From: Plantago major
Taxonomy: Eukaryota; Streptophyta; Magnoliopsida; Lamiales; Plantaginaceae
NCBI GenBank assembly: GCA_026545765.1
Contig: JAIFAC010000278.1
Coordinates: 1-64,000 of the forward strand
DNA length: 64,000 nt
Reading direction: 5' to 3'
Below the pieces are notes generated by a model, which saw nothing but the letters and a program-made list of their open reading frames with translations, did no database searches and was not told the DNA's origin. Shown piece by piece: positions 13,801 to 28,800 of the stretch. Position 1 is the first letter of the stretch; the number at the start of each line of letters is the position of its first letter. The translations under genes were made by a program, and so were the position numbers.

Positions 13801-16800
13801 AAGTTTATTAGAGATTTAAACAATACATCAAGGAATATGAATATCAAATCAAGAACACTACTTGAGAGCTAAACAACACACATAAGGAGTGGGATAAACA
13901 ACACAACAAAGGAGGGATTATTACAAACGGAGAAGTCAATTTGAGATTTAAACAACACACATGAGGAGTAATAAAATAACGAATCAAGAACTTACTGAGA
14001 GTTAAACAAAACACAAAAGGAGGGATAAACAAAACTAACAACTCCACTTGAGAGATAAAACACAATAAAGGAGGGGATAATGTCAAACTAAGAAGTTTAT
14101 TAGATATTTAAACAATACATCAAGGAGTATGAGTATCAAAATCAAGAACACTACTGAGAGTTCAACAACACACATAAGGAGTGGGATAAACAACACAATA
14201 AACGAGTGGGATAATTACAAACGAGAAGTCAATTTGAGATTTAAACAACACATGAGGAGTAATAAAATAACTAACGAAGAACTCTACTGAGAGTAAAACA
14301 AAACACAAAAGGAGGGATAAACAACAAACTAACCTACTGAGAGATAAACAACACAATAAAGGAGGGATAATGTCAAACCAAGAAGTTTATTAGATATTTA
14401 AACAATACATCAAGGAGTATGAGTATCAAAATCAAGAACACTACTTGAGAATTAAAACACACATAAGGAGGGATAAACACAATAAACGGAGTGACAATTA
14501 CAAACGAGAAGTCAATTTGAGATTTAAACAACACATGAGGAGTAATAAAATAACGAACGAAGAACTCTACTTGAGAGTAAAACAAAACACAAAAGGAGTG
14601 GGAAACAAAAAACTAACAACCCAATTGAGAGATAAACAACACAATAAAGGAGGATAATGTCAAACTAAGAAGTCTATTAGATATTTAAACAATACATCAA
14701 GGAGTATGAGTATCAAAATCAAGAACAATACTTGAGAGTTCAACAACACACATAAGGAGTGGGATAAACAACACAATAAAATAAGTGGGATAATTACAAA
14801 CGAGAAGTCATTTGAGATTTAAACAACACACAAGAGCAGTAATAAAATAACGAACAAGAACTCTACTAGAGAGTAAAACAAAACACAAAAGGAGTGGGAT
14901 AAACAACAAAAGAACAACTCCACTCTAGAGAGAAACAACACAACAAAGGAGTGGGATAATTTCAAAGGTAGAAGTCTATTAGAGATTTAAACAATACATC
15001 AAGGAGTATGAGTATCAAAATCAAGAACACTACTGAGAGTTAAACAACACACATAAGGAGTGGGATAAACAACACAATAAACGAGTGGGATAATTACAAA
15101 TGAGAAGTCAATTTGAGATTTAAACAAATAACAAGAGGAGTAATAAAATAACGAATCAAGAACTTACTGAGAGTAAAACAAACACAAAAAGGAGGGATAA
15201 ACAAACAAACTAACAACCCACTGAGAGACAAACAACACAATAAAGGAGGGATAATGTCAAACTAAGAAGTTTATTAGATATTTAAACAATACATCAAGGA
15301 GTATGAGTATCAAAATCAAGAACACTACTGAGAAAGTTAACAACACACATAAGGAGAGGATAAACAACACAATAAAGGGTGGATAATTACAAACGAGAAG
15401 TCAATTTGAGATTTAAACAACACACATGAGGAGTAATAAAATAACGAACCAAGAACTCTACTGAGAGTTAAACAAAACACAAAAGGAGTGGGATAAACAA
15501 AAACAACTCTACTGAGATAGAGACAACAAACAATAAAGGAGTGGATAATGTCAAACTAAGAAGTTTATTAGATATTTAAACAATACATCAAGGAGTATGA
15601 GTATCACAAAATCAAGAACACTACTTGAGAGTTCAACAACACACAAGGAGTGGGATAACAAATACAATAAACAGTGGGATACAAACAAATGAGAAGTTTG
15701 AGATTTAACAACACATGAGGAGTAATAAATATAACAACAAGAATTTCTACTGAGAGTAAAACAAAACAAAGTGGGATAAATAAAACAATACCTACTGAGA
15801 AGAACAACAATAACAGGAGTGGGATAATAATCAATAAGAAGTTTTACAGAGTAAAACAAGGATGAAACAATAACAAAATTACTATTTACTGAGAGATAAC
15901 AATACAATAAAGGAGGGATAATGCTAAACAAAACACATAAGGAGATTTAAACAACAACAATAAAGGAGTAAGGAGTACAATACAAATCAAAAGAGAATAA
16001 AAGGAGATTACAATACAAGCAAATGGATTTAAACACACATGAGGAGTAATAAAAGATACTACCCAAGAAGACACTACTTAGGAGAAACAAACACAAAAGG
16101 AGAGATAAACAACAAAAGGAGGGGATAAATGTCAACCTAAGTTTTGAGAGACAAACAACACAATAAAGGAGGGATAATGTCAAAATCAAGAAGTTTATTA
16201 GATAAACAACAACACACAATGAGAGTGGGACATCAAACACAATAAAGGAACTACTACTTGAGATTTAAACAACACACATAAGGAGTGGGACAACAACAAT
16301 AAACAGTGGAGAGAAACTATGAGAAGTTAATGAGATGCAACAATGTAAGGAGGGATAAAATAACAATAAAATCAAGATTTCTACTAGAGTAAGACAAAAC
16401 AACACAATAAAGGAGTGGGATAAATAAACAAACTAATAAATTTACTAGAGATAAACAAAAACACAATAAAGGAGTGGATAATGTCAAACTAAGAAGTTTA
16501 TTAGATTTAAATACATCAAGGAATATGAATATCACAATCAAGAACACTACTTGAGTTAAACAACACAAGGAGTCATAAGGAGGGACAAAACAACACACAA
16601 AAGGGGATAATTACAAACCTAAAAGTCAATTTGAGATTTAAACAACACACATGAGGAGTAATAAAATAACGAACGAAGAACTCTACTGAGTTAAACAAAA
16701 CACAAAAGAGTGGGATAACAAAAAATGTAACAACCCACCTGAGATAAACAACACAATAAAGGAGTGGGATAATGTCAAACCAAGAAGTAAGAAGGATATT

Positions 16801-19800
16801 TAAACAGATATTTAAACACATCAAGGAGTATGAGTATCAAAATCAAGAACACTACTTGAGAACAACACACACATAAGGAGGGAGGACAAACAACACAACA
16901 AAAGTGGGATACTACAAACGGAGAAGTCAATTTGAGATTTAAACAACACACATGAGGAGTAATAAATAATAATCTAAGAAGAACTTACTGAGAGTAAAAC
17001 AAAACACAAAAGGAGTGGGATAAACAACAAACTAATTACTCTACTGAGAGATAAACAACAATACAAAGGAGGGATAATGTCAAACGTAGAAGTTTATTAG
17101 AGATGATATTTAAACAATACATCAAGGAGTATGATCAAAATCAAGAACACTACTTGAGAATTAAAACACACATAAGGAGGGATAAAACAACACAATAAAG
17201 GAGGGGACAATTACAAAATGAGAAGTCACTTGAGATTTAAACAACACACATGAGGAGTAATAAAATAACGAACAAGAACTTCTACTGAGCAAACAAAACA
17301 CAAAAGGAGGGATAAACAAAAAACTAACAACCCAACTGAGAGACAAACAACACAATAAAGGAGTGGGATAATGTCAAACAAAGAAGTTTAAGATATTTAA
17401 ACAATACATCAAAGAGTATGAGTATCAAAATCAAGAACACTACTACTGAGAGTTCAACAACACACATAAGGAGTGGGGATAAACAAATACACAATAAAAA
17501 GGGATACATTACAAATAGAAGTCACTGAGATTTAAACAACACACAAACACATGAGGAGTAATAAAATAACTAACGTAAGAACTTACTGAGAGTAAAACAA
17601 AACACAAAGGAGTGGGATAAATAACAAAACATAAACTCTACTGAGAGACAAACAACACAATAAAGGAGGAGGGATAATGTCAAAATTAAGAAGTTTCATA
17701 GATATTTAAACAATACATCAAGGAGTATGAGTACACAAACAAATACACATAAGTGGGACAAACAACACAATAAACGAAAGGGATAATTACAAACGGAGAA
17801 GTCAATTTGAGATTTAAACAACACACATGAGGAGTAATAAAATAACGAAACAAGAATTTACTTGAGAGTAAAACAAAACACAAAAGGAGGGATAAATAAA
17901 ACGTAACAACCCAATTGAGAGATAAACAACACAATAAAGGAGGGATAATGTCAAACAAGAAGTTTATTAGATATTTAAACAATACATCAAGGAGTATGAG
18001 TATCAAAATCAAGAACACTACTTGAGAGTTAAACAACACATAAGGAGGGATAACAACAATAAATAAAGTGGGATAATTACAAACGAGAAGTCAATTTGAG
18101 ATTTAAACAACACACAGGAGTAATAAAATAACGTAAGAACTCTACTTGAGAGTAAAACAAAACACAAAAGGAGTGGGATAAACAAAAACGTAACAACTCC
18201 ACTGAGAGACAAACACAATAAAGGAGGGATAATGTCAAACCAAGAAGTTTATTAGATATTTAAACAATACATCAAGGAGTATGAGTATCAAAATCAAGAA
18301 CACTACTTGAGAGTTCAAAACACACATAAGGAGGGATAAACAACACAATAAACGGAGGGATAATTACAAACGAGAAGTCAATTTGAGATTTAAACAACAC
18401 ACATGAGGAGTAATAAAATAACAACTAAGAACTCTACTGAGAGTAAACAAAACACAAAAGGAGTGGGATAAACAAAACGTAACAACTCCACTGAGAGACA
18501 AACAACACAATAAAGGAGTGGGATAATGTCAAACCAAGAAGTCTATTAGATATTTAAACAATACATCAAGGAGTATGAGTATCAAAATCAAGAACACTAC
18601 TTGAGAGTTCAACAACACATAAGGAGTGGGATAAACAACACAATAAACGAGTGGGATACTACAAACGAGAAGTTAATTTGAGATTTAAACAACACACATG
18701 AGGAGTAATAAAATAACGTAAGAACTCTACTTGAGAGTAAAACAAAACACAAAAGGAGTGGGATAAACAAAACTAACAACTCCACTGAGAGATAAACAAC
18801 ACAATAAAGGAGGGATAATGTCAAACAAGAAGTTTATTAGATATTTAAACAATACATCAAGGAGTATGAGTATCAAAATCAAGAACACTACTGAGAGTTA
18901 AACAACACACATAAGGAGTGGATAAACAACACAATAAAGGAGTGGGATAATTACAAACGAGAAGTCAATTGAGATTTAAACAACACATGAGGAGTAATAA
19001 AATAATAACAAGAACTCTACTTGAGAGTAAACAAAACACAAAAGGAGTGGGATAAACAACAAACTAACAACTCCACTGAGAGATAAACAACACAATAAAG
19101 GAGGGATAATGTCAAACAAGAAGTTTATTAGATATTTAAACAATACATCAAGGAGTATGAGTATCAAAATCAAGAACACTACTTGAGAAGTTCAACAACA
19201 CACATAAGGAGTGGGACAAACAACACAATAAAGGAGTGGGACAATAACAAACGGAGAAGTAAATTTGAGATTTAAAAAACACACATGAGCAGTAATAAAA
19301 TAACGAACCAATAACTCTACTAGAGAATAAACAAAACACAAAAGGAGTGGGATAAACAAAAAATGAACAACTCCACTGAGAGATAAACAACACAATAAAG
19401 GAGGATAATGTCAAACAAGAAGTTTACAGATATTTAAACAATACAATCAAGGAGTATGAGTATCAAAATCAAGAACACTACTGAGAGTTCAACAACACAC
19501 ATAAGGAGTGGGATAACAACACAATAAACAAAGTGGGATAATTACAAACGAGAAGTCAATTTGAGATTTAAACAACACATGAGGAGTAATAAAATAACGA
19601 ACAAGAACTCTACTGAGAGTAAAACAAAACACAAAAGGAGTGGGATAAATAAAATGTAACAACCTAACTTGAGAGATAAACAACACAATAAAGGAGGGAT
19701 AATGTCAAACAAGAAGTTTATTAGATATTTAAACAATACATCAAGGAGTATGAGTATCAAAATCAAGAACACTACTGAGAGTTCAACAACACACATAAGG

Positions 19801-22800
19801 AGTGGATAAACAACACAATAAAGGAGGGATAATTACAAACGGAGAAGTTAATTTGAGATTTAAACAACACATGTGAGGAGTAATAAAATAACGAACGAAG
19901 AACTCTACTGAGAGTAAACAAAACACAAAAGGAGTGGGATAAAACAAAACTAACACCAATTGAGAGATAAACAACACAATAAAGGAGGGATAATGTCAAA
20001 ACAAGAAGTTTATGAGATATTTAAACAATACATCAAGGAGTATGAGTATCAAAATCAAGAACACTACTGAGAGTAAACAACACACATAAGGAGTGGGACA
20101 ACAACACAATAAAGGAGGGATACTACAAACGAGAAGTTAATTTGAGATTTAAACAAACACACATGAGGAGTAATAAAATAACGAACGAAGAACTTACTTG
20201 AGAGTAAAACAAAACACAAAAGGAGTGGGATAAACAACAAATAAAACTCAATTGAGAGACAAACAACACAATAAAGGAGTGGGATAATGTCAAACGAAGA
20301 AGTTTAGATATTTAAACAATACAATCAAGGAGTATGAGTATCAAAATCAAGAACACTACTTGAGAGTTCAACAACACACATAAGGAGTGGGACAACAACA
20401 CAATAAACGAGTGGGATAATTACAAACGAGAAGTCAATTTGAGATTTAAACAACACACATGAGGAGTAATAAAATAACTAACAAGAACTCTACTGAGAGT
20501 AAAACAAAACACAAAAGGAGGGATAAATAAAAAATAATTACCTACTTGAGAGATAAACAACACAATAAAGGAGTGGGATAATGTCAAACAAGAAGTTTAC
20601 AGATATTTAAACAATACATCAAGGAGTATGAGTATCAAAATCAAGAACACTACTGAGAATTAAACACACATAAGGAGTGGGATAAACAACACAATAAAGT
20701 GGGATAATTACAAACGGAGAAGTTAATGAGATTTAAAACAACACATGAGGAGTAATAAAATAACGAACGAAGAACTTTACTGAGAGTAAAACAAAACACA
20801 AAAGGAGTGGGATAAACAAAACGTAACAATTCCACTGAGAGACAAACAACACAATAAAGGAGTGGGATAATGTCAAACAAGAAGTTTATTAGATATTTAA
20901 ACAATACATCAAGGAGTATGAGTATCAAAATCCAAGAACACTACTTGAGAGTTCAACAACACACATAAGGAGTGGGACAAACAATACAATAAACGAGTGG
21001 GATAATTACAAACGGAGAAGTCAATTTGAGATTTAAACAACACATGAGGAGTAATAAATAACGAACTAAGAACTCTACTGAGAGTAAAACAAAACACAAA
21101 AGGAGGGATAAATAACAAACTAATACTTTACTTGAGAGATAAACAACACAATAAAGGAGTGGGATAATGTCAAACAAGAAGTCTTTAGATATTTAAACAA
21201 TACATCAAGGAGTATGAGTATCAAAATCAAGAACACTACTGAGAATTAAACAACACACATAAGGAGTGGGATAAACAAATACAATAATTACAAATGAGAA
21301 GTTACTGAGATTAAACAACACACATGAGGAGTAATAAAATAACGAACGAAGAATTCTTACTTGAGAGTAAAACAAAACACAAAAGGAGTGGGATAAATAA
21401 AACGTAACAAACCACTTGAGAGATAAACAACACAATAAAGGAGTGGGATAATGTCAAACAAGAAGTTTATTAGATATTTAAACAATACATCAAGGAGTAT
21501 GAGTATCAAAATCAAGAACACTACTGAGAGTTCAACAACACACATAAGGAGTGGGACAAACAACACAATAAACGAGTGGGATAATTACAAACGAGAAGTT
21601 AATTTGAGATTAAACAACACACATGAGGAGTAATAAATAACGAACTAAGAATTTACTGAGAGTAAAACAAAACACAAAAGGAGGGATAAACAACAAACGA
21701 ATAACTTACTTGAGAGATAAACAACACAATAAAGGAGTGGGATAATGTCAAACAAGAAGTTTACAGATATTTAAACAATACATCAAGGAGTATGAGTATC
21801 AAAATCAAGAACACTACTGAGAATTAACAACACACATAAGGAGTGGGATAAACAACACAATAAAGGAGGGATACTACAAACGGAGAAGTTAATTTGAGAT
21901 TTAAACAACACACAGGAGGAGTAATAAAATAACGAACGAAGAACTCTACTGAGAGTAAAACAAAACACAAAAGGAGTGGGATAAACAAAAAACTAACAAC
22001 CTACTGAGATATAAACAACACAATAAAGGAGTGGGATAATGTCAAACGAAGAAGTCTATTAGATATTTAAACAATACACTGAAGGAGTATGAGTATCAAA
22101 ATTGAAATCACTACTTGAGAGTTCAACAACACACATAAGGAGTGGGACAAACAACACAATAAACGAGTGGGATAATTACAAACGGAGAAGTCAATTTGAG
22201 ATTTAAACAACACACAGGAGGAGTAATAACATAACGAACGAAGAACTCTACCTAAGAGTAAAACAAAACACAAAAGGAGGGATAAACAAACTAAACTCCA
22301 CTGAGAGACAAACAACACAATAAAGGAGTGGGATAATGTCAAACCAAGAAGTTTACAGATATTTAAACAATACATCAAGGAGTATGAGTATCAAAATCAA
22401 GAACACTACTGAGAATTCAACAACACACATAAGGAGGGATAAACAACACAATAAAGGGATACTACAAATGAGAAGTCAATTTGAGATTTAAACAACACAC
22501 ATGAGGAGTAATAAAATATAACGTAAGAACTTCTACTGAGAGTTAAACAAAACACAAAAGGAGTGGGATAAACAAAACTAACAACCTACTGAGAGATAAA
22601 CAACACAATAAAGGAGGGATAATGTCAAACGTAAGAAGTTTATTAGATATTTAAACAATACATCAAGGAGTATGAGTATCAAAATCAAGAACACTACTGA
22701 GAGTTCAACAACACACATAAGGAGTGGATAAACAACACAATAAACGAGTGGGATACTACAAACGGAGAAGTCAATTTGAGATTTAACAACACACATGAGG

Positions 22801-25800
22801 AGTAATAAAATAATGCGAAGAACTCTACTTGAGAGTAAAAAAACACAAAAGGAGTGGGATAAACAAAATGAACAATTTACTGAGAGACAAACAACACAAT
22901 AAAGGAGTGGGATAATGTCAAAACAAGAAGTTTAGATATTTAAACAATACATCAAGGAGTATGAATATCAAAATCAAGAACACTACTTGAGAATTAAAAC
23001 ACACATAAGGAGTGGGACAACAACAAATACAATAAAGGGATACTACAAACGGAGAAGTCAATTTGAGATTTAAACAACACACATGAGGAGTAATAAAATA
23101 ATGAACGAAGAACTCTACTGAGAGTAAACAAAACACAAAAGGAGTGGGATAAACAAAACGAACAACTAATTGAGAGACAAACAACACAATAAAGGAGTGG
23201 GATAATGTCAAACAAGAAGTTTATTAGATATTTAAACAATACATCAAGGAGTATGAGTATCAAAATCAAGAACACTACTTGAGAGTTCAACAACACACAT
23301 AAGGAGTGGGACAAAACACAATAAACGAGTGGGATAATTACAAACGAGAAGTCAATTTGAGATTTAAACAACACATGAGGAGTAATAAAATAACGAACAA
23401 GAACTTACTTGAGAGTAAACAAAACACAAAAGGAGTGGGATAAACAAAAACTAACAACTCCACTGAGAGACAAACAACACAATAAAGGAGGGATAATGTC
23501 AAACGAAGAAGTTTAGATATTTAAACAATACATCAAGGAGTATGAGTATCAAAATCAAGAACACTACTGAGAATTAAAATGACACATAAGGAGGGATAAA
23601 CAAATACACAAAGGAGGGACAATTACAAATGAGAAGTCAATTTGAGATTTAAACAACACATGAGGAGTAATAAATAACGAACGAAGAACTTACTGAGAGT
23701 TAAACAAAACACAAAAGGAGTGGGATAAACAAAAACAACAACCAACTGAGAGACAAACAACACAATAAAGGAGTGGGATAATGTCAAACAAGAAGTCTAT
23801 AGATATTTAAACAATACATCAAGGAGTATGAGTATCAAAATCAAGAACACTACTGAGAGTTCAACAACACACAAGGAGGGACAAACAACACAATAAAAGG
23901 AGGGATAATTACAAACGAGAAGTCAATTTGAGATTTAAACAACACACATGAGGAGTAATAAAATAACGAACAAGAACTTACTTGAGAGTAAAACAAAACA
24001 CAAAAGGAGTGGGATAACAAAACAAACAAATTACTGAGAGACAAACAACACAATAAAGGAGTGGGATAATGTCAAACAAGAAGTTTCATAGATATTTAAA
24101 CACAATCAAGGAGTATGAGTATCAAAATCAAGAACACTACTGAGAATAAACAACACACATAAGGAGTGGGATAAACAACACAATAAAGGAGGGGATAATT
24201 ACAAACGAGAAGTCAATTTGAGATTTAAACAACACACATGAGGAGTAATAAAATAACGTAAGAACTTACTGAGAGTAAAACAAAACAAAAGGAGTGGGAT
24301 AAACAAAACTAACAACTTTACTGAGAGACAAACAACACAATAAAGGAGTGGGATAATGTCAAACCAAGAAGTTTATTAGATATTTAAACAATACATCAAG
24401 GAGTATGAGTATCAAAATCAAGAACACTACTGAGAGTTCAACAACACACATAAGGAGTGGGATAAACAACACAATAAACGTGGGATAATTACAAACGAGA
24501 AGTCAATTTGAGATTTAAACAACACACATGAGGAGTAATAAAATAACGAACAAGAACTCTACTTGAGAGTAAAACAAAACACAAAAGGAGTGGGATAAAC
24601 AACAAACAACTTACTGAGAGATAAACAACACAATAAAGGAGGGATAATGTCAAACAAGAAGTTTATTAGATATTTAAACAATACATCAAGGAGTATGAGT
24701 ATCAAAATCAAGAACACTACTGAGAATTAAAACACACATAAGGAGTGGGATAAACAACACAATAAAGGAGGGACAATTACAAACGGAGAAGTTAATTTGA
24801 GATTTAAACAACACATGAGGAGTAATAAAATAACGTAAGAACTTTACTGAGAGTTAAACAAAACACAAAAGGAGTGGGATAAACAAAACTAACAACTACT
24901 GAGAGATAAACAACACAATAAAGGAGTGGGATAATGTCAAACCAAGAAGTTTATTAGATATTTAAACAATACATCAAGGAGTATGAGTATCAAAATCAAG
25001 AACACTACTGAGAGTTCAACAACACACAAGGAGTGGGATAAACAACACAACAAAGGAGTGGGATAATTACAAACGAGAAGTCAATTTGAGATTTAAACAA
25101 CACACATGAGGAGTAATAAAATAACTAACGAAGAACTTTACTGAGAGTAAAACAAAACACAAAAGGAGTGGGATAAACAACAAACTAACAACCTACTGAG
25201 AGATAAACAACACAATAAAGGAGGGATAATGTCAAACAAGAAGTTTATTAGAGATATTTAAACAATACATCAAGAAATGAGTATCAAAATCAAGAACACT
25301 ACTGAGAATTAAACAACACACATAAGGAGGGATAAACAACACAATAAAGGAGGGATAATTACAAACGAGAAGTCAATTTGAGATTTAAACAACACACATG
25401 AGGAGTAATAAAATAACGAACGAAGAACTCTACTGAGAGTAAAACAAAACACAAAAGGAGTGGGATAAACAAAACGTAACAACTCCACTGAGAGACAAAC
25501 AACACAATAAAGGAGTGGGATAATGTCAAACAAGAAGTTAGATATTTAAACAATACATCAAGGAGTATGAGTATCAAAATCAAGAACACTACTGAGAGTT
25601 CAACAACACACATAAGGAGGGATAAACAACACAATAAACGAAAGGGATACTACAAACGGAGAAGCTACTTGAGATTTAAACAACACACATGAGGAGTAAT
25701 AAAATAACGAACAAGAACTCTACTGAGAGTAAAACAAAACACAAAAGGAGGGATAAACAACAAACTAACTCCACTTGAGAGACAAACAACACAATAAAGG

Positions 25801-28800
25801 AGGGATAATGTCAAACAAGAAGTTTAAGATATTTAAACAATACATCAAGGAGTATGAATAGTCAAAATCAAGAACACTACTGAGAATTAAAACACACATA
25901 AGGAGGGATAAACAACACAATAAAGGAGTGGATACTACAAACGGAGAAGTTACTTGAGATTTAAACAACACACATGAGGAGTAATAAAATAATGAACAAG
26001 AACTTACTGAGAGTTAAACAAAACACAAAAGGAGTGGGATAAACAAAACGAACAACTCCAATTGAGAGACAAACAACACAATAAATGAGTGGGATAATGT
26101 CAAACGAAGAAGTTTATTAGATATTTAACACAATCAAGGAGTATGAGTATCAAAATCAAGAACACTACTGAGAGTTCAACAACACACATAAGGAGTGGGA
26201 CAACAACACAATAAACGAGTGGGATACTACAAACGAGAAGTCAATTTGAGATTTAAACAACACATGTGAGGAGTAATAAAATAACGAACGAAGAACTTAC
26301 TTGAGAGTAAAACAAAACACAAAAGGAGGGATAAACAACAAACGAATTACTCCACTTGAGAGATAAACAACACAATAAAGGAGTGCGATAATGTCAAACA
26401 AGAAGTTTATTAGATATTTAAACAATACATCAAGGAGTATCAAAATCAAGAACACTACTGAGAATTAAACAACACAATAAAGGAGTGGGATAAATACACA
26501 AATGAGAAGTCAATTTGAGATTTAAACAACACATAGGAGGAGTAATAAAATAACGAACGAAGAACTTACTTGAGAGTAAACAAAACACAAAAGGAGTGGG
26601 ATAAACAAAAACTAACAACCCAATTGAGAGATAAACAACACAATAAAGGAGTGGATAATGTCAAACCAAGAAGTTTATTAGATATTTAAACAATACATCA
26701 AGGAGTATGAGTATCAAAATCAAGAACACTACTGAGAGTTCAACAACACATACAAGGAGTGGGATAAACAACACAATAAACGAGTCGGATAATTACAAAC
26801 GGAGAAGTTAATTTGAGATTTAAACAACACACAGGAGGAGTAATAAAATAACGAACGAAGAACTCTACTTGAAAGTAAGACAAAACACAACAGGAGTGGG
26901 ATAAACAACAAACAAACAACCTACTGAGAGATAAACACAATAAAGGAGTGGGATAATGTCAAACTAAGAAGTTTATTAGAGATTTAAACAATCAATCAAG
27001 GAGTATGAATATCAAAATCAAGAACACTACTTGAGAAACAACAACACATAAGGAGGGATAAACAACACAATAAAGGAGGGATAATTACAAACGAGAAGTC
27101 AATTTGAGATTTAAACAACACATGAGGAGTAATAAAATAACGAACTAAGAACTCTACTGAGAGTAAACAAACACAAAAGGAGTGGGATAAATAAAAACAA
27201 CCCAATTGAGAGACAAACAACACAATAAAGGAGTGGGATAATGTCAAACAAGAAGTTTATTAGATATTTAAACAATACATCAAGGAGTATGAGTATCAAA
27301 ATCAAGAACACTACTGAGAGTTCAACAACACACATAAGGAGTGGGACAACAACACACAAACGAGTGGGATAATTACAAACGAGAAGTCAATTTGAGATTT
27401 AAACAACACACATGAGGAGTAATAAAATAACGAACGAAGAACTCTACTTGAGAGTAAAACAAAACACAAAAGGAGTGGGATAAACAACAAACTAATTACT
27501 CCACTGAGAGACAAACAACACAATAAAGGAGTGGGATAATGTCAAACAAGAAGTTTAGATATTTAAACAATACATCAAGGAGTATGAGTATCAAAATCAA
27601 GAACACTACTGAGAATTAAAACACACATAAGGAGTGGGATAAACAACACACAGGGGGATACTACAAACGAGAAGCTAATTTGAGATTTAAACAACACATG
27701 AGAGTAATAAAATAACGACGAAGAACTCTACTGAGAGTAAAACAAAACACAAAAGGAGTGGGATAAACAAAAACGAACAACCTACTGAGAGATAAACAAC
27801 ACAATAAAGGAGTGGGATAATGTCAAACAAGAAGTTTATTAGATATTTAAACAATACATCAAGGAGTATGAGTATCAAAATCAAGAACACTACTGAGAGT
27901 TCAACAACACACATAAGGAGTGGACAAAACACAATAAACGAGTGGGATAATTACAAACGAGAAGTCAATTTGAGATTTAAACAACACATGAGGAGTAATA
28001 AAATAACGAACGTAAGAACTCTACTGAGAGTAAAACAAAACACAAAAGGAGGGATAAACAACAAACTAATTACTGAGAGATAAACAACACAATAAAGGAG
28101 TGGGATAATGTCAAACGAAGAAGTTTTAGATATTTAAACAATACATCAAGGAGTATGAGTATCAAAATCAAGAACACTACTGAGAATTAAAAACACACAT
28201 AAGGAGTGGGATAAACAACACTACAAACGGAGAAGTCAATTTGAGATTTAAACAACACACATGAGGAGTAATAAAATAACAACGAAGAACTCTACTGAGA
28301 GTTAAACAAAACACAAAAGGAGTGGATAAACAAAAAACAACAACCTACTGAGAGACAAACAACACAATAAAGGAGTGGATAATGTCAAACAAGAAGTTTA
28401 TTAGATATTTAAACAATCAAGGAGTATGAGTATCAAAATCAAGAACACTACTTGAGAGTTCAACAACACACATAAGGAGTGGGACAAACAACACAATAAA
28501 CAAAGTGGGATAATTACAAACGAGAAGTTACTTGAGATTTAAACAACAACACATGAGGAGTAATAAATAACAACGAAGAACTCTACTGAGAGTAAACAAA
28601 ACACAAAAGGAGTGGGATAAACAACAAAACAATTACCTACTGAGAGACAAACAACACAATAAAGGAGGGATAATGTCAAACCAAGAAGTTTACAGATATT
28701 TAAACAATACATCAAGGAGTATGAGTATCAAAATCAAGAACACTACTTGAGAATTAAACAACACACATAAGGAGGGATAAACAACAAAGGGTGGGATACT

